Source of the DNA: Calothrix sp. PCC 7716
GTDB taxonomy: Bacteria > Cyanobacteriota > Cyanobacteriia > Cyanobacteriales > Nostocaceae
NCBI RefSeq assembly: GCF_019977735.1
Contig: NZ_AP025018.1
Span: 1,798,001 to 1,862,000 of the forward strand
Length of the DNA: 64,000 bases
Direction of reading: 5' to 3'
In this document: piece by piece, positions 17,816 to 25,798 of the stretch
Layout of the letters: each line of letters opens with the position of its first letter
Numbering within the stretch: position 1 is the first letter of the stretch
The notes under the pieces: generated by a model
What the model was told of the DNA's origin: nothing
What the model saw: only the letters and a program-made list of their open reading frames with translations
Databases searched by the model: none
Position numbers and translations under genes: made by a program

Positions 17816-19429
17816 ATGAAAGCTTTTTTTAAACGAACCTTATTAATGTTTAATAGCGGCTTGCATCGTTCAGCGGAGCAACCTCTCAAAGTCAATCGAA
17901 AATGGCAAAAAACTCTCAAATCTCTACGTTATTATTTTCTGGCTTTATTGCTAGCAGTAACGCAAATAGTTTTTTCTGGAGGTATGGTTAAACAAAAAGT
18001 AATAGCACAAACTCAAAATTTATGTCCTGCGGGGGATGTTCCTACACCTGTTAACTGGAGACCAGCAGTTGGGGCGCCTGCGATAGCCGCTCAAACAATT
18101 CAAGTTGGTGAAGTAGCAGTAAGTTTCGAGTTTGCAGAAAGTGTTCCTGGACAAGTTATCGATAATGCAGAAACCCGTATCGATAATGATGTTTATGGTG
18201 GGATACCCGGTCCTAACTTACGGTTTAATATCGGTCAAGATAAAACTCCGTCACCTGGAAACGCGACTCTAAGTATAAACTTTTCTAGACCTGTAATAAT
18301 TGCATCACCCCTTACGATTCTTGACGTAGACCGTGATGGTGAACGCGATATCGGATTTACCTACCAAGATAGAGTGACAGTTACCGCATTTAATGGTGAT
18401 GTCCCTGTTGGAGTTGCTTTAAGGTCACTTACTCCTAATACTCGTGTAACAGGAAACACTGTTGTAGGTATTAACGAGAATTCTTTTCCAGATAGACCAG
18501 ATGCAAACGCTTCGGCGACACCAGCAGGTCAGTTAAATCGTATAGATCTGCTTTACGAACCAGGTACAGAATTTGGTCAACCTCGACAAGATGAAACTAT
18601 TGGTTTGGCGAGATTTAGTATTTGTCTTCCTGCTCCTCCTGGCGCCACAATTGGCGATACGGTATTTAACGACCGCAACAGTAACGGTAGACAAGATGAA
18701 GGTGAACCCGGCATTGGGAACGTAACTTTAATTTTACGTGACTCGCGCGGTCGAGAGGTTCGCAGAACTACAACAAATAGCAACGGTATTTATAGTTTTA
18801 TAAATTTACCGTTAGGCAACTTCACAGTTGAAGCGCTACGACCAAACAATGACTTTAACCCAACAACAAACACGACTTTACCAGCCAATCTTAGCGAGCC
18901 AAACCAATCATTATTAACTGTTGATTTTGGCTTTAATACAAATCGCCTCGGTGCTGCGGGGGCGCCAAATATTCGTTTAATTAAGCGAATAACGGGAGCT
19001 ACACGCAATGGTCAACCAATTAGTGGCATAAACTTTAACACCTTTGTTGCAGACCCCAATAATAACAACGATGATGAATTACCATCACCAGAACGTTTTA
19101 GAGGAGTTTCGACGTTTGAGGCGCCTGTGCAGTCACGAGATGAAATTGAATACACAGTTTATTTTCTTGCTGAAGGTAATGATTCTAGTAACAATGTTCG
19201 ATTTTGCGACTTAGTGCCAAACGGAACTACTTTCGCGAACAACAGCATCAACATTAGTGGTGCTGGTAGTGGCGCAGACAGTGGTAGATATTTAACACCG
19301 CTTGCACCATTAGAAACATTTACTAACATTTGTTCTGGCAGCAATAATAACGGTGCCGTAGTAGCAAATTTAGGAAACATACCTAGTGGGAATTTTGGGT
19401 TTGTACGCTTCCGTGTTGGTATTAATTAA
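17816..19429 (+). CDS. Secreted SdrD-B / DUF11 protein, first tandem paralogue
   Basis: I choose the ATG at 17816 (GAGGAAAAG just upstream) rather than the ATG at 17729, whose first codons lie in a repeat. The protein is 537 residues. A basic N-terminus and hydrophobic segment (YYFLALLLAVTQIVFSGG) form an export signal with cleavage after VIAQ. Then comes a lectin-like beta-domain (RIDNDVYGGIPGPNLRFNIG, LTILDVDRDGERDIGFTYQD). An SdrD-B-like domain follows (GDTVFNDRNSNGRQDEGEPG), with EF-like Asp/Asn calcium loops. The DUF11-like end (DEIEYTVYFLAEG, FCDLVPNGTTF) closes it. The gene at 19561 is a close paralogue. Probably an extracellular matrix or surface protein. Confidence 0.82.
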   Translation: MKAFFKRTLLMFNSGLHRSAEQPLKVNRKWQKTLKSLRYYFLALLLAVTQIVFSGGMVKQKVIAQTQNLCPAGDVPTPVNWRPAVGAPAIAAQTIQVGEVAVSFEFAESVPGQVIDNAETRIDNDVYGGIPGPNLRFNIGQDKTPSPGNATLSINFSRPVIIASPLTILDVDRDGERDIGFTYQDRVTVTAFNGDVPVGVALRSLTPNTRVTGNTVVGINENSFPDRPDANASATPAGQLNRIDLLYEPGTEFGQPRQDETIGLARFSICLPAPPGATIGDTVFNDRNSNGRQDEGEPGIGNVTLILRDSRGREVRRTTTNSNGIYSFINLPLGNFTVEALRPNNDFNPTTNTTLPANLSEPNQSLLTVDFGFNTNRLGAAGAPNIRLIKRITGATRNGQPISGINFNTFVADPNNNNDDELPSPERFRGVSTFEAPVQSRDEIEYTVYFLAEGNDSSNNVRFCDLVPNGTTFANNSINISGAGSGADSGRYLTPLAPLETFTNICSGSNNNGAVVANLGNIPSGNFGFVRFRVGIN

Positions 19430-19560
19430 TTATTTTTTAGGCGCGAACAACATCGCGTCTTCCTTTACTTTATTATTCTATCGTTAATTAATAATTAATG
19501 AAGAATTAATCGTATCTTAACTTTTTTATTATTTTTAGATGATTAACTAGGAAAAAACCA

Positions 19561-21153
19561 ATGAAACCTTTAATTATTAAAATCAATAATCGAAAAATAC
19601 GAAAATTTATTAAACCTCTCCGGTATTTTTTTCTAATTTTAATGATGGCAGTAACACAAATAGCCATCTTTGGTACGACGCCGAATCAAAAAGTAGTTGC
19701 TCAGACACCAGGAGTATGTCCAGCAGGTACAACTCCAACAATTGTTAACTGGCAACCAGCAGTTGGTGTAGAAGCAATTGCCGCTCAAAACTTAAATGCT
19801 GGTGGGGTAGGAGTCAGATTAAGCTTTGCAGAAAGTGACCCAGGACGAGTTATTGAATCAAATTTAGTTGAGTTTAATAGAGAGATTTACGGAACTCGAA
19901 TTGATAATGATGTTTATGGTGGTTTACCTGGACCAAACTTGAGATTTCATATTGGTATTGGTAAAGCACCTGCACCAGTTGGTAGTAATGCGACTTTAAC
20001 TGTAAATTTCGATAGACCCGTTACGCTTGCATCTCCTTTAACTATTCTTGATGTAGACCGAGATGGCGCCAGAGATATAGGATTTACATACCAAGATAGA
20101 GTGACAGTTAGTGCATTTAATGGTAGTAATCCTGTAAGCGTTGCACTCCAGTCACTTGGTAGTACAACTCGCGTGACAGGAAGTACAGCAGTAGGTATTA
20201 ACGAGAATTCTTTTCCAAGTAGACCAGATGGTAACGTATCTGTTACACCTGCCGGTCAAGTAACTAGCGTTCAACTTTTATATGAACCAGGTACCGAATT
20301 TGGTCCACCTCGACAAGACGAAACAATAGGTCTTGCCAGAATAAATATTTGTGCCCCCTCAAACACTGGTTCGATAGGTGACACAGTATTTAATGACCGT
20401 AATGCTAACCGTGTTCAAGACCAAGGGGAAAGGGGTATACAAGGCGCCACCTTAATTTTACGAGGCGCCAACGGTGAAGAGATTTCTCGAACCACCACTA
20501 ACAGCAATGGTATTTATGGTTTTACAGGTTTACCGATAGGTAATTACACAGTAGAAGCACTGCGACCCAACAATGATTTTAGACCAACAACGAACACAAC
20601 TTTAGCCGCAAACTTAACACAAGAGAACCCAAATCGACTTGATATAGACTTTGGGTTCCGTTCAACAGCATTAGGCGCCGCAGGAACACCAAATATCCAG
20701 CTAATCAAACGAATAACCAACGCTACACGTAACGGGCAACCGATTACAGGTACTAATTTTAATACTTTTGTACCTGACCCCAACAACAATAACGATGATT
20801 CGCTCCCAGCAGCAGAGAGATTTCGAGGAGTTCCCAACTTAGAGGCGCCAGTACAATCGGGTGATGAGATAGAATACACAGTTTATTTCTTGACCGAGGG
20901 AGAAGAAAACATAACTAATGTACGCTTCTGTGACTTAGTACCCAACGGCACTACATTTACCAGCAACAGTATTGGTATAAACGGTGCAGGTAGTGGCGCC
21001 GACGGTGGTAGATTTTTATCTCCACTCGCACCATTAGATACATTCACCAATATATGTCCTGGCAGCAACAACAACGGCGCCGTAATTGCGAACCTAGGTA
21101 GTGTCCCCGGTGGTCAATTTGGGTTTGTCCGTTTCCGCGTCAGCATTAATTAG
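19561..21153 (+). CDS. Secreted SdrD-B / DUF11 protein, second tandem paralogue
   Basis: A 530-residue protein with the same domain order as the gene ending at 19429: signal peptide (residues 1-45, cleavage near VVAQ), beta-domain with NDVYGGLPGPNLRFHIG, SdrD-B-like domain (GDTVFNDRNANRVQDQGERG) and DUF11-like end (FCDLVPNGTTFTSNSIGING). Long stretches are identical to the first copy, so the pair arose by tandem duplication and has since diverged. AGGAAAAAACC precedes the ATG as a ribosome site. The 131-base gap to its neighbour holds AT-rich DNA and a possible promoter. The STRR repeat cluster follows the stop. Function is inferred as cell-surface. Confidence 0.82.
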   Translation: MKPLIIKINNRKIRKFIKPLRYFFLILMMAVTQIAIFGTTPNQKVVAQTPGVCPAGTTPTIVNWQPAVGVEAIAAQNLNAGGVGVRLSFAESDPGRVIESNLVEFNREIYGTRIDNDVYGGLPGPNLRFHIGIGKAPAPVGSNATLTVNFDRPVTLASPLTILDVDRDGARDIGFTYQDRVTVSAFNGSNPVSVALQSLGSTTRVTGSTAVGINENSFPSRPDGNVSVTPAGQVTSVQLLYEPGTEFGPPRQDETIGLARINICAPSNTGSIGDTVFNDRNANRVQDQGERGIQGATLILRGANGEEISRTTTNSNGIYGFTGLPIGNYTVEALRPNNDFRPTTNTTLAANLTQENPNRLDIDFGFRSTALGAAGTPNIQLIKRITNATRNGQPITGTNFNTFVPDPNNNNDDSLPAAERFRGVPNLEAPVQSGDEIEYTVYFLTEGEENITNVRFCDLVPNGTTFTSNSIGINGAGSGADGGRFLSPLAPLDTFTNICPGSNNNGAVIANLGSVPGGQFGFVRFRVSIN

Positions 21154-21332
21154 TGAAAAGTGCTGAGTGCTGAGTGTTGAGTGCTGAGTGTTGAGTGCTG
21201 AGTGCGCTCGTGCTGAGTGCTGAGTGCGCTCGTGTGATAGAGGTTATGAGTTAGTAAAAAGTGTGCTTGTGCGCTCGTGCGGAATTGTAACTCCTGCTAT
21301 ACTCAGCACTCAGCACTTTCTACTCAGCACTT
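21153..21332. repeat. Heptamer (STRR-type) repeat cluster
   Basis: Degenerate tandem copies of GTGCTGA/GTGTTGA run from 21153 to about 21235, with GCGCTCGTG inserts, and inverted copies (ACTCAGCACTCAGCACTTT) return at 21301-21332. The whole can fold as a long hairpin. Such short tandemly repeated repetitive sequences are typical of heterocyst-forming and related filamentous cyanobacteria. The same heptamer sits in the tRNA-Leu intron near 5785-5810. Confidence 0.85.
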
Positions 21333-21388
21333 TACTGTATGATGTGGATGGTTTTTACCCGTCGCCGATAGATTAATTATTCATATTT

Positions 21389-22051
21389 ATGCCAAAAACT
21401 CAGAAAATTAGCTGGATTGCTTCTTTAATTACTAGCGCACTTGTTTGTTCTTCGGTTTTGATAGGTGAAAGCATTGTCCAAGCGCAACGGTCACCACGTC
21501 CAGTAGATTTACTCAGATCAACGTGTGTTGCCAGTGGCTCTGGTACTGCACGAGAAGATAATACTAATGTTTCAATAGGAAGGGCTGTATATTCAAGTCG
21601 ATTTTTTTTGGGTCCTGGATATCGTTCTGCATCACTAACTTGTAGAATCAAGCCAGATAATAGCCCAAACCCAATTTTTCAAACATTGAATTTAGGGTTT
21701 GGGATGCGTGATAGTGATAGTCGCAGTTCAAGTGTAGATGTCAGAGTGTATTTAGACGGCAAACCAGCAGATTCTCGTACTGTATCTCCTTCACAGCAAA
21801 ATTCACTGTCATTAGATGTTAGTAATGTCAGTAATGTTTCAATTGAAGCTATTTGTACTAGTGGCTCACAGTATTGTGACCGTGTTTTCTTTTACGAAGC
21901 AAATCTGTTTCGTCCCAATACTCAAACGCAGTCTGCACCCGAACCCCAACCAACTCAACAATTTAATGTTCCTGGGGCGCCTACATCACCTACACCCGTA
22001 CCACCCCCACCAACAACGGCGCCTGCCCCTATAACTCCACAAAAATATTAA
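21389..22051 (+). CDS. Small secreted protein with Pro-rich tail
   Basis: A 220-residue protein. Residues 1-34 form a signal peptide (WIASLITSALVCSSVLIGES, cleavage after VQAQ). Residues about 40-175 look like a compact beta-domain with cysteines at intervals (LLRSTCVASGSG, SLTCRIK, AICTSGSQYC), likely disulphide-bonded outside the cytoplasm. Residues 180-220 are Pro/Thr-rich. I do not recognise the family. It closes the surface-protein cluster on the same strand but is separated by the STRR repeats, so it may have its own promoter. Confidence 0.7.
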   Translation: MPKTQKISWIASLITSALVCSSVLIGESIVQAQRSPRPVDLLRSTCVASGSGTAREDNTNVSIGRAVYSSRFFLGPGYRSASLTCRIKPDNSPNPIFQTLNLGFGMRDSDSRSSSVDVRVYLDGKPADSRTVSPSQQNSLSLDVSNVSNVSIEAICTSGSQYCDRVFFYEANLFRPNTQTQSAPEPQPTQQFNVPGAPTSPTPVPPPPTTAPAPITPQKY

Positions 22052-22103
22052 TATTTACCATGCGTAGAGACCTACCGTAGTTTGTAGGGTGGGCAATGCC
22101 CAC

Positions 22104-22282
22104 CTAGCCCTGTCAAGGTGAGCATGGGTACTAACCATTTATAAGGGTTTTAGCCTTTCACTGATTAAAATTTGAAAGCAAAAAATAATATTTGCGCTCA
22201 ATTTTATATTCCAGAGTTGGGGGTACAACGTAAGAATAAGGCTTTTATCTAGTACTGTATTGGTACACCTTGACAGGGCTAG
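22104..22282. mobile_element. MITE-like element, about 175-179 bp with terminal inverted repeats
   Basis: CTAGCCCTGTCAAGGTG (22104-22120) and its exact reverse complement (22266-22282) bound AT-rich non-coding DNA. A TA lies at each outer end, as expected for an IS630/Tc1-type insertion at TA. GCAATGCCCACCT occurs just outside both ends (22093-22105 and 22282-22294). There is no ORF, so it would need a transposase from elsewhere. The IS630 in this window has different ends. Confidence 0.6.
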
Positions 22283-22321
22283 CAATGCCCACCTTACTAT
22301 CTAGGTAATATATGGTTAATT

Positions 22322-24340
22322 TTAAGGAGATTTTTTAGATTTAGGAGTTGCATTTGGTTCTGGACTACCAAAGAAAAATTGTTGTAGATTTTCTTCAAGA
22401 GTGAGGTTGTCCTGTTTTTTAGGCGCCTTTGTTTCGGTTTTCGCGGGTCTGCCAAGATTAGGAACCTGCTGTTGAGACGATAAATTTTCGGCACTAGTAG
22501 CTATATTATCAGCAGCTTGTTGCAACAGCGGATTGATTTTGTCACGCCAGTACTGAATATTAGGTAGTTTTTCAGGCTGCTTCTGATAAGAAGTGACTTT
22601 ATCCCAGTTACCTTTAGCGACTGCCTCGTCAATATCTTTAAATAATGATTCGGCTTTTGACCAGTCTTGCTGCCATTGAGAAATCATTTTACCTGTCTCC
22701 TCAATTCCCGCAGGTACCGATTTTAATAAATCAATAGCTCCTTGTAAGTCACCAGATTCATACTTTTCGCGTGCTTCTTCGACTACTTTGCTGTCTTGCT
22801 TTTCAGTTTGTTCATCAATATTTGGTGTAGTTACTTTATTTTCGTCTGTATTTTTATCTATATTACTTTCGGTATTGTTATCCTGATTTTTATTTGGCAA
22901 CGGCAACCAATCAACTATTGTTTTTGGTTTTGGTACTGGACGCGCGGCAATAGCACTACTATCGTTAATAATTTTCGTAGCAATACCCTTATCGCGTAGA
23001 CAGTTTGCCCATTCAGAACTGTTACCAATAACATCTGAGTGAACCCATGCGACTTTACCCGTATCTAGTCGTATTTGTACCCATCCACGTTTTGTACGTG
23101 TACCAGTAACTTCTAAAGCAGTACGACCTGAAACGGTTTGCAAAATTGTATCAGAGGATATAGCCGCAGGTTCAGAACGAATATTGGCTGTTTCGCTGGT
23201 TATAGCCATACAAGTTTGTGATGCTAGGGTATCACCACCTTTTGTCCAATTCGCTGTAAGACTTTGGACATTTTTTACGAATTGTGGCGCCGCATATGCC
23301 GCACCACCAGCAAGTAAAGCTAAAATGAATAACTGTAATATATCGGGGCCTGTTGCTGCTTTACGTATAGCTTTAACATTTTCTGGTGCGTATCCACTAC
23401 TACCACCTATATTTCCAGGCGCCACAGCAATTGTTTGTTGCCGAGAAGAGAGCGAGGAATGTTTTACAATTGGATACTGTGTTTTGCGGTACTCCTGATT
23501 CTCTGGTGCGGCAGGTACAAACGCACGCAATGCTTGTAGAGCTTCGGTAGCGTTTTGGAATCTGTCTTTAAAGTGATAGCGAATCATCTTATTTAAGATG
23601 ACACCTAACTGTGGACTGATGGAAGCATTTTGCCAAAGAATTTCGCCAGTGTGGGGGTCTTCTTGTAAATCTACAGGCGCCACACCAGTTAGAGCTTGAA
23701 TAGCAATAATACCTAGGGCATAAATATCACTGTTAGGACGAGGTTTGCCTTGACCTTGTTCAGTAGGCATGTAACCTGGTGTACCAATTGCTACCGTAGA
23801 TGAATGTTGAACACCGACAGTGCGAGTGTAGGCAGTAGCGCGTAATTGTTTAACGGCGCCGAAATCAACTAATACTAGCTTATTGTCACCACGGCGCCGG
23901 ATAATATTATCGGGCTTAATATCGCGGTGAATAACTCCCTGTTGATGGACAAATTCGAGAATGCTAAGGATTTCATCTAAAAGTTGAACAACCTGACCTT
24001 CGCTCCAAGTTTCTCCCGGAACGAGTTCTTCACTAAGAGTATGACCTTCAATAAATTCTTGTACTAAATAAAATTCTTGATTATCAACAAAATAAGCTAA
24101 AAGCCGAGGAATTTGGTTATGACTCCCCAGTTTTTCCAGCGTTTCTGCCTCGCTTTGAAACAAGCGTTTAGCAGTATCAAATATTTTAGAATCGTTACTA
24201 GAAGCAGGTTTAAGATGCTTGACTACACAGATGGGGTTGCCAGGTCGTTTGGTGTCAAGAGCAATGTAAGTTTCACCAAAACCGCCCGTGGCAAGAACTC
24301 TGATAACTTTATAACGATAGTCTAGTAGCTTGCCAATCAT
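22322..24340 (-). CDS. Membrane-anchored Ser/Thr protein kinase with SH3-like domain
   Basis: The start is the ATG at 24340, because GGAGG lies five bases upstream; this gives 672 residues (an upstream ATG would give 695). Kinase domain, about residues 10-270: P-loop ATGGFGETY, catalytic Lys in VVKHLKP, HRDIKPDN, DFGAVKQL, and GTPGYMPTEQGQG in the activation region. One transmembrane helix lies near 350-370 (LQLFILALLAGGAAYAAP). A bacterial SH3-like domain follows at about 395-455 (TANIRSEPA ... GKVAWVHSDVIG), probably sensing outside the membrane. A charged helical tail closes it. It is divergent from the gene at 24528. The substrate is unknown. Confidence 0.9.
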   Translation of the reverse strand: MIGKLLDYRYKVIRVLATGGFGETYIALDTKRPGNPICVVKHLKPASSNDSKIFDTAKRLFQSEAETLEKLGSHNQIPRLLAYFVDNQEFYLVQEFIEGHTLSEELVPGETWSEGQVVQLLDEILSILEFVHQQGVIHRDIKPDNIIRRRGDNKLVLVDFGAVKQLRATAYTRTVGVQHSSTVAIGTPGYMPTEQGQGKPRPNSDIYALGIIAIQALTGVAPVDLQEDPHTGEILWQNASISPQLGVILNKMIRYHFKDRFQNATEALQALRAFVPAAPENQEYRKTQYPIVKHSSLSSRQQTIAVAPGNIGGSSGYAPENVKAIRKAATGPDILQLFILALLAGGAAYAAPQFVKNVQSLTANWTKGGDTLASQTCMAITSETANIRSEPAAISSDTILQTVSGRTALEVTGTRTKRGWVQIRLDTGKVAWVHSDVIGNSSEWANCLRDKGIATKIINDSSAIAARPVPKPKTIVDWLPLPNKNQDNNTESNIDKNTDENKVTTPNIDEQTEKQDSKVVEEAREKYESGDLQGAIDLLKSVPAGIEETGKMISQWQQDWSKAESLFKDIDEAVAKGNWDKVTSYQKQPEKLPNIQYWRDKINPLLQQAADNIATSAENLSSQQQVPNLGRPAKTETKAPKKQDNLTLEENLQQFFFGSPEPNATPKSKKSP

Positions 24341-24527
24341 ATATCCTCCAAGCTTGTTGACACCTGAATAAACAGGTGGTAATAAATATCTCCAAATCCT
24401 CCGCAGCAAAATCCGCTATCTTAATAAAAGATTTTGCATTAAACCCAACTTTTTCGTAAATATTTTTTTAAACATAGTTTTTGAATTTAGTTCGTGAATT
24501 TTAATACCAGAGTATAAAAAATCACTT

Positions 24528-25007
24528 ATGCCACCCAAGATAACCGACTCCAACATATGGCAGCAGGCAGAAACCCTGATGCAACCAGCATTTATCCGTC
24601 TCATCGACAATATCCGCAAACAGCTTGACGTATCAAACTGGAAAGGAACCTATCAAGACGTACTAGTATGGGCGCCGGGTACCAGCGACGAAACCAAGGC
24701 AATGGTAACTTCGTTAGTAGAGGAACTCGAAACTGCAACCCCAGAACGAACAGAAGATATCAAGCGCACCCTCGAAAAACTACCAATGCCCCATCCAGGA
24801 TATCATCTGTGTCTACAGCGTCAAGAGCAGCGACTCAACATTGATATATGGGAATTATGTTACGAAGTATGTTTCCAAAATTATGCGTCAGGCGAAGCAG
24901 TATCTATAGATACTAGTTTAATCGATGAACAAGGAGAAGTGGATTGGAATACATTAGACATAAAAGCCAAGCAAGTCATTGACACCGTGTTCCAAAATTT
25001 ACCTTAA
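24528..25007 (+). CDS. Conserved cyanobacterial protein of unknown function
   Basis: A 159-residue soluble acidic protein (MPPKITDSNIWQQAETLMQP). No membrane segment, signal peptide or catalytic motif is visible. Residues about 10-45 are amphipathic helix, and the centre (PHPGYHLCLQRQEQRLNI) looks conserved. It diverges from the Ser/Thr kinase gene with 187 bp between the starts, so the two may share a regulatory region. A C/G-rich hairpin follows its stop by ten bases. I believe similar proteins occur in other cyanobacteria, but no function is known to me. Confidence 0.65.
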   Translation: MPPKITDSNIWQQAETLMQPAFIRLIDNIRKQLDVSNWKGTYQDVLVWAPGTSDETKAMVTSLVEELETATPERTEDIKRTLEKLPMPHPGYHLCLQRQEQRLNIDIWELCYEVCFQNYASGEAVSIDTSLIDEQGEVDWNTLDIKAKQVIDTVFQNLP

Positions 25008-25017
25008 TCCCCCCTAA

Positions 25018-25036
25018 CCCCCCTTAATAAGGGGGG
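25018..25036. terminator. C/G-rich hairpin after the gene ending at 25007
   Basis: CCCCCCTT (25018-25025) pairs with AAGGGGGG (25029-25036) across a 3-base loop, the same element found after larC. It is a possible terminator and lacks a T-tract. Confidence 0.45.
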
Positions 25037-25041
25037 GACAA

Positions 25042-25260
25042 GAAGCATCTCTATAATGTCATGCTGAGGTACGAAGCATCTCTATAATGTCATGCTGAGG
25101 CACGAAGCATCTCTATAATGTCATGCTGAGGCACGAAGCATCTCTATAATGTCATGCTGAGGCACGAAGCATCTCTATAATGTCATGCTGAGGTACGAAG
25201 CATCTCTATTAATGTCATGCTGAGGTACGAAGCATCTCTATTAATGTCATGCTGAGGCAC
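25042..25260. repeat. Seven tandem copies of a 31-32 bp unit
   Basis: Units begin GAAGCATCTCTATAATGTC and continue ATGCTGAGGYAC, starting at 25042, 25073, 25104, 25135, 25166, 25197 and 25229. The last two carry one extra T (ATTAATG). The array ends in the dispersed repeat at 25261. Near-identity of units points to recent expansion. There are no variable spacers, so it is not CRISPR. Confidence 0.93.
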
Positions 25261-25314
25261 GTTAACGCAGTTTTCCCGTTATCCGGAGGTATCCCGAAGG
25301 GTAGGGTAGCATCT
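25261..25314. repeat. Dispersed 54-bp repeat, copy 1
   Basis: The stretch starting GTTAACGCAGTTTTCCCG and ending GGGTAGGGTAGCATCT recurs at 33774-33828 with one extra base (GGAGGATATCCC against GGAGGTATCCC). It contains short internal palindromes. Nothing shows a function. Confidence 0.85.
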
Positions 25315-25798
25315 AAAAGATTTTAAAGTTTATTTAAAAGTAAAGTTTTAACCCGTTTTCAATATAAAGCAAGTAACATTTTACTCCATACTACTGAATA
25401 TAATTAATTTTGAAGAGTAAGAGAAATAACCACAAAGGACACAAAGAAAGAAAGAATTATTAACCCAGTTAACTTAATAAAACAGACCAATAGCTCGCGT
25501 TATTCATTTTGGTAGTAAAGATATTTACCACAGAGACACAGAGCGCACAGAGAGGAGAGTTTCTTTAGCTTAAAATTAGGCACCTATTTTCCAGAATTAA
25601 TGACACCAAGAAGAAGTTTGAAGGCGCCCTTCCACGTCATGAGTCTACCCTATCATAAGTAGAAATCCTTAAGATTACGGGAAATGCTACCTTGCCATAA
25701 GCGGAAATCCAACCCTGCGGGAAAACTGCGTTTACGCTTTACATTGCACGTACTATTGACAATTTATACCTATTCTAAAGGTTGGCGCCTAAAATTCC
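25315..25798. other. Intergenic region with decayed dispersed repeats
   Basis: No gene is visible. It contains ACCACAGAGACACAGAG near 25529 (also at 58182-58198), an AACCACAAAGGACAC variant near 25429, and GTCATGAGTC and CTGCGGGAAAACTGCGTT fragments related to the repeats at 25261 and 33758. It lies downstream of the dynamin-like gene and may hold its terminator. Confidence 0.6.

Noticed and set aside
25042-25260. CRISPR array (31-bp units)
   Set aside because: Units are head-to-tail with no spacers between them.
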